64,000 nt of DNA, taken from assembly GCF_003076135.1 (NCBI RefSeq), contig NZ_QDGZ01000004.1, forward strand, positions 310,001-374,000. Direction: 5' to 3'. The notes under the pieces are model-generated. The model did not search any database. It worked only from the letters and a program-made list of their open reading frames with translations, and was not told the DNA's origin. The stretch comes from Nocardioides gansuensis. GTDB taxonomy: Bacteria; Actinomycetota; Actinomycetes; Propionibacteriales; Nocardioidaceae. This document shows positions 11,556 through 19,205 of the stretch, piece after piece. Every line of letters begins with the position of its first letter. The stretch's first letter is position 1. The position numbers and the translations under genes are program-made.

Positions 11556-12314
11556 ATGACCCAGGAGCTCGTCGCGGCGCTCGCAGCGGCCGCCGTCTGC
11601 GGGCTCGGCGGAGCGTGGGTCCCGACCCTGGTCGGTCGGCTCCCTGAGCCGGACTCCGAGCCCGACGCGTCGCTCGACGCAGGCGCCGCCGCGATCGAGG
11701 CGGACGCCCCAGATGACCCGTACGGGCCCAAGGAGCCCTACGCCGACATCGCCCGCCTGCCCGGGCTCGCCTGGAAGACAGCCCTCGCCGCGGCCGTGGC
11801 GGGCGCCCTGGTCGGCGCTGTCGTCGGCCTCGACTGGCCCCTGCTCGTGGCCCTCCCGGTCGTGCCCGTCGGCGTCGCGCTCGCGGTGATCGACTGGCGC
11901 ACCCATCTCCTGCCCACGCGGCTGATCGCCCCGACGTACGGCGTGGTGGTCGCCGCCGTCGTCGCGGCCGGCCTGCTCTCGGGCGACACGGCTGCCATCT
12001 GGCGGGCCGGCATCGGCTGGCTGCTGGCCGGCGGCTTCTTCTTCCTGCTGTGGTTCCTCCACCCGCGGGGCATGGGCTATGGCGACGTCCGCCTGAGCGG
12101 GGTGCTCGGGCTCGTGCTGGGCTACCTCGGCTGGGGGCAGCTGGCCGTCGGGCTCTGGGCCGGCTTCCTGCTCGGCGGCGTCGGGGGGCTCCTCGTCAAG
12201 CGCCTCCGGCGCAGGGGCCCGGGCTACAACCCTCCCTTCGGGCCGTGGATGCTGGTCGGCGCCCTCGCCGGCGTCGCTCTCGGTGCCCAGGTCTGGGCGT
12301 CCACGTACGGCTGA
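11556..12314 (+). CDS. Prepilin peptidase, A24 (type IV leader peptidase) family
   Basis: A 252-residue polytopic membrane aspartic protease that would cleave leader peptides of type IV or Flp-type pilins. The two family aspartates are present: 'VIDWRTHLLPTRL' near 107-119 and the GxGDxxL signature as 'GMGYGDVRLSG' near 170-180. About seven hydrophobic segments are visible. An unusual acidic, Pro-rich stretch (residues 30-65) replaces the cysteine-rich N-terminal methylase domain of PilD, so it should be a peptidase only. No pilin gene is in the window. The position between aroE and aroC is conserved in mycobacteria. ATG 11556 is set by the leaderless box. Confidence 0.88.
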   Translation: MTQELVAALAAAAVCGLGGAWVPTLVGRLPEPDSEPDASLDAGAAAIEADAPDDPYGPKEPYADIARLPGLAWKTALAAAVAGALVGAVVGLDWPLLVALPVVPVGVALAVIDWRTHLLPTRLIAPTYGVVVAAVVAAGLLSGDTAAIWRAGIGWLLAGGFFFLLWFLHPRGMGYGDVRLSGVLGLVLGYLGWGQLAVGLWAGFLLGGVGGLLVKRLRRRGPGYNPPFGPWMLVGALAGVALGAQVWASTYG

Positions 12315-12354
12315 CGCTGTCGGGCCGTCAGAGCCCGCGTGAAAGACTGCGGCC

Positions 12355-13533
12355 ATGCTTCGTTGGCTCACTGCGGGCGAGTCCCACGGCCCTTCGCTGG
12401 TCGCGATCCTCGAGGGCCTGCCCGCCCACGTCCGCGTCACCTCCGGCGACATCTCCGACGCCCTCGCGCGTCGCCGCCTCGGCTACGGCCGCGGCGCACG
12501 GATGAAGTTCGAGCAGGACGAGGTCACGATCATCGGCGGGGTCCGCCACGGCGAGACGCAGGGCGGCCCGGTCGCCATCCAGGTCGGCAACACCGAGTGG
12601 CCCAAGTGGGAGAAGGTGATGTCGGCCGACCCCGTCGACCCTGCCGAGCTCGACGTCCTGGCCCGCAACGCCGCACTGACCCGGCCCCGCCCGGGACACG
12701 CCGACCTCGTCGGCATGCAGAAGTACGACTTCGACGAGGCCCGCCCGATCCTCGAGCGCGCCTCCGCCCGCGAAACCGCTGCGCGCGTGGCCCTCGGCCG
12801 GGTCGCGTCCCACTTCCTCCACCAGTCCTGCGGGGCCGAGGTCGTCTCCCACGTGGTCGAGCTCGGCGGCGTCCGCGCCCCCGACGGGTCCGTGCCCGAG
12901 CCGGGCGACGTGGCCCGCCTCGACGACGACCCGGTGCGCTGCCTCGACCCCGACGCGAGCAAGGCGATGGTCGAGCGCATCGACCAGGCCCACAAGGACG
13001 GCGACACCCTGGGTGGCGTCGTCGAGGTCGTCGTGCACGGCCTTCCCCCGGGCCTGGGGTCGCACGTGCACTGGGACCGCCGCCTCGACGCGCGTCTCGC
13101 CGGTGCGCTGATGGGCATCCAGGCCATCAAGGGCGTCGAGGTCGGCGACGGCTTCGCGCTTGCGGCCACCCCCGGCTCGCTGGCGCACGACGAGATCGTG
13201 CCGACGCCGGACGGCCTGCGCCGTACGTCGGGTCGCGCGGGCGGCACCGAGGGCGGCATGACCACGGGCGAGGTCCTGCGCGTGCGTGCCGCGATGAAGC
13301 CGATCGCGACCGTCCCGCGGGCCCTACGCACGGTCGACGTCGCCACGGGCGAGGAGGCGGTCGCCCACCACCAGCGCTCCGACGTGTGCGCCGTCCCGGC
13401 CGCCGGCATCGTCGCCGAGGCGATGGTCGCGCTGGTGCTCGCCGACGCGGTGCTGGAGAAGTTCGGCGGCGACTCGGTGCGCGAGACCCGTCGCAACGCC
13501 GAGTCCTACCTCGACACGCTCCGCTTCCGATGA
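12355..13533 (+). CDS. aroC: Chorismate synthase
   Basis: A 392-residue FMN-dependent lyase that makes chorismate from EPSP, the last shikimate-pathway step. Signatures seen are '[14 protein letters not shown]' at about 8-21, '[15 protein letters not shown]' near 40-54, '[15 protein letters not shown]' near 138 and '[17 protein letters not shown]' near 341. Length is normal for the family. The start ATG 12355 follows AAGACT by 6 nt, a degenerate version of the leaderless box seen elsewhere in this window; no ribosome site is visible. aroK follows 13 bases downstream. Confidence 0.96.
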   Translation: MLRWLTAGESHGPSLVAILEGLPAHVRVTSGDISDALARRRLGYGRGARMKFEQDEVTIIGGVRHGETQGGPVAIQVGNTEWPKWEKVMSADPVDPAELDVLARNAALTRPRPGHADLVGMQKYDFDEARPILERASARETAARVALGRVASHFLHQSCGAEVVSHVVELGGVRAPDGSVPEPGDVARLDDDPVRCLDPDASKAMVERIDQAHKDGDTLGGVVEVVVHGLPPGLGSHVHWDRRLDARLAGALMGIQAIKGVEVGDGFALAATPGSLAHDEIVPTPDGLRRTSGRAGGTEGGMTTGEVLRVRAAMKPIATVPRALRTVDVATGEEAVAHHQRSDVCAVPAAGIVAEAMVALVLADAVLEKFGGDSVRETRRNAESYLDTLRFR

Positions 13534-13546
13534 CCGGACGCCTGCG

Positions 13547-14050
13547 ATGACCGGCCCGAGGGTCGTCCTCGTCGGTCCGATGGGGGCCGGCAAGACCACG
13601 GTCGCCGGGCTGCTCGGCGATGCGTGGGGGCTGCCCGTGCGCGACACCGACGCCGACATCGAGGCGCGGACCGGCCGGTCGGTCTCCGACATCTTCGTCG
13701 AGGACGGCGAGGACCACTTCCGCGCCCTCGAGCGCGAGGCCGTCGCCGAGGCCCTGGCCACGCACCCGGGCGTCCTCGCCCTGGGGGGCGGAGCGGTGCT
13801 GGCCGAGGAGACCCGGGCCCGCCTGGCCGGACACGAGGTCGTGTTCCTCCGGGTCGGGCTCACCGACGCGGTGAAGCGGGTCGGCCTCGGCGTCGGCCGG
13901 CCGCTGCTGCTCGGCAACGTCCGGTCGCGCGTCAAGGTGCTCCTCGACGAGCGCACCCCCGTCTACGAGTCGGTCGCGACCCTGGTCGTCGACACCGACG
14001 GCCGCAGCCCCGACGAGGTGGCGGCCGAGATCCTGGAGGCCCTGGCATGA
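13547..14050 (+). CDS. aroK: Shikimate kinase
   Basis: A 167-residue P-loop kinase that phosphorylates shikimate with ATP. Walker A 'GPMGAGKTT' is at about 9-17, the shikimate-binding 'RDTDADIEARTGRSVSDIF' around 32-50 holds the conserved Asp and Arg, and 'LALGGGAVL' near 80 is the family glycine motif. 'GRPLL' near 120 is the lid region with its arginine. The stop overlaps the aroB start (ATGA). Cytoplasmic; one member of the aroC-aroK-aroB-aroQ run. Confidence 0.95.
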   Translation: MTGPRVVLVGPMGAGKTTVAGLLGDAWGLPVRDTDADIEARTGRSVSDIFVEDGEDHFRALEREAVAEALATHPGVLALGGGAVLAEETRARLAGHEVVFLRVGLTDAVKRVGLGVGRPLLLGNVRSRVKVLLDERTPVYESVATLVVDTDGRSPDEVAAEILEALA

Positions 14051-15162
14051 CCGAGTCCCGCCCGACCGAGACCGTCCTCCACGTCGGCGGCGCCTCGCCG
14101 TACGACGTGGTGGTGGGGCACCACCTGGCCGACCGCCTGCCCGGCATCCTCGGGGAGTCGGTCCAGCGGGTCGCGGTGCTCTACGCCGGCGACCTCGGCG
14201 AGCTTGTCCAGCCGGTGGTGGACTCGCTCGTCGAGCACTACGACGTGCTGGCGCTCGGCCTTCCCGACGGGGAGGCCGCCAAGACCGCGCCTGTCGCGGC
14301 GGACTGCTGGGAGGCGCTCGGTGAGTCCGGGTTCACCCGCTCGGACGCCGTCGTGACCTTCGGAGGCGGCGCCACCACCGACCTCGGCGGCTTCGTCGCC
14401 GCCACCTGGCTGCGCGGGGTCCGGGTCGTGCACGTCCCGACGACGGTCCTCGCGATGGTGGACGCCGCGGTGGGCGGCAAGACCGGCATCAACACCGGTG
14501 CCGGCAAGAACCTCGTGGGCTCCTTCCACGAGCCCGCCGGGGTGCTCTGCGACCTGGCCCTGCTCGAGACCCTGCCGCGGGAGGAGCTGGTCTCCGGCCT
14601 CGGCGAGGTCGTCAAGTGCGGCTTCATCGCCGATCCCGAGATCCTGCGCCTCGTCGAGGAGACCGACCCCGCCACGCTCGACGCCACCTCGCCGGTGCTG
14701 CGCGAGCTGGTGGAGCGGGCGATCCAGGTCAAGATCGACGTGGTCGTCGAGGACCTCAAGGAGACCGGGGGCCGTGACGGCCATCCCGGCCGCGAGGTCC
14801 TCAACTACGGCCACACTCTCGCCCACGCGATCGAGCGGTCCAGCGGCTACACCGTCCGCCACGGCGAGGCCGTCGCGATCGGGTGCGTGTACGTCGCGGA
14901 GCTGGCGGCGCGGGCCGGCAGCCTCGATTCCGCCCTGGTCGCGCGGCACCGTGCCGCGTTCGCGCGCGTCGGCCTGCCGACCACCTACGACGCCGCCGGC
15001 TTCGACGAGCTGCACGCCGCGATGAAGGTCGACAAGAAGTCGCGCGGGTCGCAGCTGCGCTTCGTCGTGCTCGACGACCTCGCCCGGCCCCGGGTGCTGG
15101 CCGGCCCGTCGGAGGACGACCTCCGCGCGGCGTACGACGCGATCCGGGGGGACGCGCGGTGA
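14047..15162 (+). CDS. aroB: 3-dehydroquinate synthase
   Basis: A 371-residue NAD- and metal-dependent enzyme that cyclises DAHP to 3-dehydroquinate. Visible signatures are 'LPDGEAAKT' near 73, '[20 protein letters not shown]' near 102 (NAD binding), '[20 protein letters not shown]' near 128, '[13 protein letters not shown]' near 187 with a metal-ligand Glu, and '[12 protein letters not shown]' near 255 with a metal-ligand His. Its ATG overlaps aroK and its TGA overlaps the aroQ GTG, so the last three shikimate genes are translationally chained. Confidence 0.96.
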   Translation: MTESRPTETVLHVGGASPYDVVVGHHLADRLPGILGESVQRVAVLYAGDLGELVQPVVDSLVEHYDVLALGLPDGEAAKTAPVAADCWEALGESGFTRSDAVVTFGGGATTDLGGFVAATWLRGVRVVHVPTTVLAMVDAAVGGKTGINTGAGKNLVGSFHEPAGVLCDLALLETLPREELVSGLGEVVKCGFIADPEILRLVEETDPATLDATSPVLRELVERAIQVKIDVVVEDLKETGGRDGHPGREVLNYGHTLAHAIERSSGYTVRHGEAVAIGCVYVAELAARAGSLDSALVARHRAAFARVGLPTTYDAAGFDELHAAMKVDKKSRGSQLRFVVLDDLARPRVLAGPSEDDLRAAYDAIRGDAR

Positions 15163-15590
15163 CGAAGGTGCTCGTGCTCAACGGCCCCAACCTCGGCCGC
15201 CTCGGCAGGCGGCAGCCCGAGGTCTACGGCCGCACCACCCACGCCGAGCTGGCGCACCTCTGCGTGGACTGGGGGAAGAAGCTCGGCCTGGAGGTCGAGG
15301 TCCGCCAGACCAACCACGAGGGGGAGCTGCTGGACTGGCTCAACGCGGCCGCCGACGACAACATCCCCGTGGTCCTCAACGCGGCCGCCTGGACGCACTA
15401 CTCCTACGCGCTCTTCGACGCCTGCGCCCAGCTCACCGCGCCCCTGGTGGAGGTGCACATCTCCGAGCCGAAGCAGCGGCCCGAGGAGTTCCGCCACGCC
15501 TCGGTCGTCGAGCCGCACGCCGTGGCCACGATCGCGGGGCAGGGGATCGACGGCTACCGGCAGGCGCTGGAGCTCCTCGCCCGCGGCTAG
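15159..15590 (+). CDS. aroQ: 3-dehydroquinate dehydratase, type II (divergent)
   Basis: A 143-residue type II dehydroquinase that converts 3-dehydroquinate to 3-dehydroshikimate. '[18 protein letters not shown]' at about 6-23 supplies the catalytic Arg and Tyr, and 'VEVHIS' near 101 holds the catalytic Glu and His. Two places differ from the usual family text: 'ALFDAC' instead of ALRDA near 87, and '[16 protein letters not shown]' instead of an HISNxHAREEFRxHS-like loop, with one extra residue. GTG 15159 overlaps the aroB stop. It closes the shikimate run; the accessory tct region begins after it. Confidence 0.9.
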   Translation: MTKVLVLNGPNLGRLGRRQPEVYGRTTHAELAHLCVDWGKKLGLEVEVRQTNHEGELLDWLNAAADDNIPVVLNAAAWTHYSYALFDACAQLTAPLVEVHISEPKQRPEEFRHASVVEPHAVATIAGQGIDGYRQALELLARG

Positions 15591-15673
15591 CCCGACCGGT
15601 CACCGAACGGATCCGCCCGCTCTTCGTACGCGCAACACGCCGCGGGGGGAATGACGGGAGTCCGGCGCGACGC

Positions 15674-15694
15674 TACCTTGTGAGTCAGGTCACA
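15674..15694 (+). promoter_or_regulatory. CRP/GlxR-like operator overlapping a TACCTT -10 box, before tctC
   Basis: TGTGA-N6-TCACA (15679-15694) is a perfect match to the half-sites recognised by CRP-family proteins, including actinobacterial Crp and GlxR. A possible -10 box TACCTT (15674-15679) abuts it, so the protein would cover the transcription start and most simply act as a repressor. The same segment also reads CAGGT-N3-ACCTG. Confidence 0.6.
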
Positions 15695-15730
15695 CCTGTT
15701 CCCACGGCATCGTCCAGATCGGAGAACCCC

Positions 15731-16732
15731 ATGGCGACATCCGGACGCCGGGCCGGCCTGCTGCGCTTCGGTGCGGCCCTGGCCCCGCTCAGCCTGCTCG
15801 CGGCCTGTGGCGGAGGGGGAGGGGACCCCGCCGACTACCCCGAGGACAACATCGAGATCATCGTGCCGTTCGCGGCCGGCGGCCCGACCGACACCGTCAC
15901 CCGGCTGATCACCGAGCCGATGGCCGAGGAGCTCGGCGTCGAGCTCGTCGTCCAGAACGTCGAGGGCGCCGGTGGCACGGTCGCGGCCGGGCAGGTCGCC
16001 GAGGCCGAGGCCGACGGCTACACCGTGCTGATGCACCACATCGGCATGTCGACGGCACCGACGCTCTACCCGGACCTGGACTTCGCCCCCGAGGAGGACT
16101 TCAAGACGGTCGGGCTGGTCACAGAGGTGCCGATGACGGTGATCGCCCGCAAGGACTTCGAGCCGACCACCCTCGAGGAGCTCGCCGCCTACGTCGAGGA
16201 GAACGCCGACACGGTCACCCTGGCCAACGCGGGCATCGGCTCGGCCTCGCACCTGTGCGGCGTCCTGATGCAGCAGGCGATGGGGGTGGAGGTCCAGGAG
16301 GTGCCCTACGACGGCACCGGCCCCGCCATGGAGGACCTCGTGGGCGGGCAGGTCGACTTCCTGTGCGACCAGACCACCAACACCAGCCAGCAGATCAGCG
16401 AGGGCACGGTGAAGGCCTACGCCGTCACCACGCCCGAGCCGGTCGAGAGCCTGCCCGACCTGCCGACGGCGGCCGAGGCCGGGCTCCCGGACCTCGAGGT
16501 CACCGTGTGGCACGGGCTCTACGTCCCCGCCGAGACGCCCGACGAGATCGTCGAGAAGCTCACGTCTGCGCTCCAGACGGCGCTGCAGGACCAGGGCGTG
16601 ATCGACCAGATGGCCGACCTCGGCACGGCGCCGGTGGCGCAGGACCAGGCCACTCCGGACGCGCATTCCGAGCTGCTGTCGGCGGAGATCGACAAGTGGA
16701 GCGAGGTCCTCAGTGGGATCCAGGCCGAGTGA
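15731..16732 (+). CDS. tctC: Tripartite tricarboxylate transporter substrate-binding lipoprotein (TctC/Bug family)
   Basis: A 333-residue extracytoplasmic receptor of the Bug/TctC family, which binds citrate-like or other small carboxylates and hands them to the TctAB membrane complex. A lipoprotein signal peptide is seen: 'GLLRFGAALAPLSLLAACGG' with lipobox LAAC and the acylated Cys at about 28. The Bug motif 'IIVPFAAGGPTDTVTRL' is near 45 and 'NVEGAGGTVAAGQVA' near 83. ATG 15731 follows GGAG; longer in-frame starts would bury the signal peptide. The gene overlaps tctB by 20 bases. Confidence 0.92.
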   Translation: MATSGRRAGLLRFGAALAPLSLLAACGGGGGDPADYPEDNIEIIVPFAAGGPTDTVTRLITEPMAEELGVELVVQNVEGAGGTVAAGQVAEAEADGYTVLMHHIGMSTAPTLYPDLDFAPEEDFKTVGLVTEVPMTVIARKDFEPTTLEELAAYVEENADTVTLANAGIGSASHLCGVLMQQAMGVEVQEVPYDGTGPAMEDLVGGQVDFLCDQTTNTSQQISEGTVKAYAVTTPEPVESLPDLPTAAEAGLPDLEVTVWHGLYVPAETPDEIVEKLTSALQTALQDQGVIDQMADLGTAPVAQDQATPDAHSELLSAEIDKWSEVLSGIQAE

Positions 16733-17264
16733 GGCAGATCGCTCGACCGGGGGCCTGCGCCCCCGGTCGAGTGCCGACCTGATCGCCGGTCTCGTCCTCG
16801 CCGCCTTCGGTCTCGCCTTCGCGGTGGCCGCGCTGGGCTACGACCGCGGGTCGCTGCTGAACATGGGTCCCGGCTACTTCCCGCTCGTCGTGGCCGGAAT
16901 CCTGGTGGCCCTGGGCGTCGCGATCGTCGTGAAGGCCTACGTCGCGCCGGACCTGTCGCACCACGACACGCCCGCACGCAGTGACGGCGAGAGTCGCGAC
17001 GAGGGCCTGGCCTTCGCCGCCGTCCTCTGGCGGCCGATCGTCGCGACCACGGCGGCGCTCGTCTTCTTCGCCTTCACTGTGGACGGGCTAGGCCTGGTGC
17101 TGGCGACCTTCGGCACCGCACTGATCGTGCCGTTCGCCGCCAAGGAGATGACCGTCGCGCGTGCGCTCGTCATCGCCGTGGGCCTCACCGTGGTGAGCCT
17201 GGTCATCTTCGTGGTGCTCCTGCAGCTGCGCCTCGCGCTGCTCGGCGAGTGGCTGGGAGGCTGA
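16713..17264 (+). CDS. tctB: Tripartite tricarboxylate transporter small membrane subunit TctB
   Basis: A 183-residue membrane protein with four predicted spans (about 22-42, 50-68, 105-125 and 130-175, the last being a pair). 'LLNMGPGYFPLVVAGILVALG' matches the TctB family 'GPGxFP' signature, here cited in part as GPGYFPL near 52. It is the small, poorly conserved membrane subunit that supports TctA in sodium- or proton-coupled carboxylate uptake. GTG 16713 lies inside the tctC 3' end; tctA begins 3 bases after its stop. It has no enzymatic motif. Confidence 0.88.
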   Translation: MGSRPSEADRSTGGLRPRSSADLIAGLVLAAFGLAFAVAALGYDRGSLLNMGPGYFPLVVAGILVALGVAIVVKAYVAPDLSHHDTPARSDGESRDEGLAFAAVLWRPIVATTAALVFFAFTVDGLGLVLATFGTALIVPFAAKEMTVARALVIAVGLTVVSLVIFVVLLQLRLALLGEWLGG

Positions 17265-17267
17265 GCG

Positions 17268-18776
17268 ATGGACCTGCTCAGCAACCTCGGCCTCGGCCTG
17301 TCGACGGCCCTCCAGTGGCAGAACGTGCTGTTCTGCCTCATCGGCGTGGCGCTGGGGACCGCGGTCGGCGTGCTCCCCGGCATCGGCCCCACCGCGACGG
17401 TGGCGATGCTGCTGCCGATCACGTTCAGCTTCGACGACCCCACCGCCGCGCTGATCATGCTGGCCGGCATCTACTACGGCGCGCAGTACGGCGGGTCCAC
17501 GACTGCGATCCTGATCAACCTGCCGGGGGAGTCGTCGTCGGCAGTCACGGCCATCGACGGCCACGAGATGGCGCGGGCCGGGCGGGCCGGTCCCGCCCTC
17601 GCTGCGGCGGCCATCGGCTCGTTCATCGCCGGCACGTTCGCGACCCTCGTGCTCGCGGTGGCCGCGCCCGCGCTGGCCAACGTCGCGCTCGGCTTCGGGT
17701 CTGCGGAGTTCTTCTCCCTGGTCGTGCTCGGCCTGATCATGTCGATCACGCTGGCCGCCGGGTCGCCGCTCAAGGCGGTGGCGATGATCGTGCTCGGCGT
17801 CCTGCTGGCGACCGTCGGCCAGGACCAGTTCACCGGCACCCCGCGGTTCACCTTCGGCGAGCGCGAGCTCTACGACGGGCTCAACTTCGTGTCGGTCGCG
17901 GTCGGCGTGTTCGGCGTGGCCGAGATCCTGCGCAACCTCCACGACCCCGAGCGACGCGAGAAGATCGTCGAGAAGGTGACGAACCTCTGGCCCAGCCGGG
18001 AGGACTTCCGGCGGATCGCCGGGCCGATCGCGCGCGGCACCGGCGTGGGGTCGGTCCTGGGCGTGCTGCCCGGTGGCGGCCACGTGCTCGCGTCGTACGC
18101 CTCCTACGCCGTCGAGAAGAAGGTCTCGAACAACCCGCGGTCCTTCGGGCGCGGCGCCATCGAGGGCGTCGCGGGGCCGGAGTCGGCCAACAACGCGGCC
18201 GCGCAGACGTCGTTCATCCCGCTGCTCACCCTGGGCATCCCGGCGCACCCGGTGATGGCGCTGATGATCGGCGCGTTCATCATCCAGGGCATCGTCCCAG
18301 GCCCGGCGGTGATGGAGCGCGAGCCGGAGCTCGTCTGGGGCCTGATCGCCTCGATGTGGGTCGGCAACCTGCTGCTGGTGCTCCTCAACCTGCCCCTCAT
18401 CGGGCTCTGGGTGCGGATGCTGACCGTGCCCTACGCCGTGCTGTTCCCCTCGATCGTGGTCTTCGCCAGCATCGGCACCTACGCCCTGGACCAGAACCCG
18501 TTCCACGTCCTCGCCATCGCGTTCTTCGGCCTCGTGGGCTTCGTGCTCGTCCGGTGCGGCTGCGAGCCGGCGCCGCTGCTGCTCGGCTTCGTCCTCGGCC
18601 CGCTGCTGGAGCAGCACCTGCGCCGGGCGCTGCTGCTCTCGCACGGCGACCCGATGACCTTCCTGACCCGGCCCGTCTCCGCCAGCCTGCTGGCGCTGGC
18701 GGCGCTCGCCCTGATCGTGGTGGCGCTGCCGGCCGTGCGCCGCAAGCGCGAGGAGGTCTTCGTCGAGGAGGAGTGA
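17268..18776 (+). CDS. tctA: Tripartite tricarboxylate transporter large membrane subunit TctA
   Basis: A 502-residue polytopic protein with about 11-12 hydrophobic spans, the main transport subunit of the TctABC system. The two glycine-rich family motifs are seen: 'GVLPGIGPTATVAMLLP' at about 31-47 and 'GVLPGGGHVLASYASYAVEK' near 264-283. 'YGAQYGGSTTAILINLPGE' near 66 is also characteristic. Length is normal. Together with TctB and the lipoprotein TctC it forms a secondary, binding-protein-dependent importer of tri- or dicarboxylates. The specific substrate is not readable from sequence. Confidence 0.95.
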   Translation: MDLLSNLGLGLSTALQWQNVLFCLIGVALGTAVGVLPGIGPTATVAMLLPITFSFDDPTAALIMLAGIYYGAQYGGSTTAILINLPGESSSAVTAIDGHEMARAGRAGPALAAAAIGSFIAGTFATLVLAVAAPALANVALGFGSAEFFSLVVLGLIMSITLAAGSPLKAVAMIVLGVLLATVGQDQFTGTPRFTFGERELYDGLNFVSVAVGVFGVAEILRNLHDPERREKIVEKVTNLWPSREDFRRIAGPIARGTGVGSVLGVLPGGGHVLASYASYAVEKKVSNNPRSFGRGAIEGVAGPESANNAAAQTSFIPLLTLGIPAHPVMALMIGAFIIQGIVPGPAVMEREPELVWGLIASMWVGNLLLVLLNLPLIGLWVRMLTVPYAVLFPSIVVFASIGTYALDQNPFHVLAIAFFGLVGFVLVRCGCEPAPLLLGFVLGPLLEQHLRRALLLSHGDPMTFLTRPVSASLLALAALALIVVALPAVRRKREEVFVEEE

Positions 18777-18786
18777 GGCGCGGCGC

Positions 18787-19077
18787 TCAGCGCACGACGT
18801 ACTGCTCCGGGCCGGCGTCCTGGGAGCGCCACCGGTGCCCGAGGGCCGAGGCCACGACGGTCGCGGCCGAGATCAGCAGCCAGACGACGGCTCCGTCGAG
18901 CCTGGCGACTGCCGTCCCCGCGAAGAGGACCGCGGCCACGCTCGCCACCGCCGCCGCGGCGAGGACGAGCAGGGAGCCGGCGGCCCGCAGCGTGCGGCCG
19001 AGGGCGGCCCGCCAGGCACGCAGGGTCGCTCGCGCCGGGTCCAGGTGGGCCGGGCCGATGCGGGCGGTGATGCTCAT
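18787..19077 (-). CDS. Small two-span membrane protein, unknown function
   Basis: A 96-residue protein with a basic N-terminal helix ('ARATLRAWRAALGRTLRAAG') followed by two hydrophobic spans (about 34-55 and 62-82) and a short polar tail. No family is recognised. A strong ribosome site (GGAGGGAACGC before ATG) supports real translation and fixes the start. It is convergent with tctA, ten bases away, and lies downstream of the SARP-like regulator on the same strand. It could be cotranscribed with that gene or driven from the 128-base gap between them. Confidence 0.6.
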   Translation of the reverse strand: MSITARIGPAHLDPARATLRAWRAALGRTLRAAGSLLVLAAAAVASVAAVLFAGTAVARLDGAVVWLLISAATVVASALGHRWRSQDAGPEQYVVR

Positions 19078-19205
19078 GCGTTCCCTCCGTAGGTCGCCAG
19101 GCCCGAGAGGGGACTGCCCCGTCCACCCGGCGCACGCCAGCGTGCCCGGAGGGGACTGAGCAACCCTTGAAGGAACCTTGCGGCCCGCGCTGCGTGGGCT
19201 TCGGC
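19078..19205 (-). promoter_or_regulatory. 128-bp gap with direct repeats upstream of the small membrane protein
   Basis: The gap holds two copies of CCTTG with an 11-bp period (19165-19169 and 19176-19180, on the plus strand) and two copies of GAGGGGACTG (near 19110 and 19149). Direct repeats at one-helical-turn spacing are the usual shape of SARP binding sites, and a SARP-type gene ends at 19206. No clear -10 box is visible. The regulatory role is a guess. Confidence 0.3.

Noticed and set aside
17249..19159. 636-codon plus-strand frame over tctA
   Set aside because: Arg/Gly/His-rich shadow in another frame; tctA has the two family glycine motifs.
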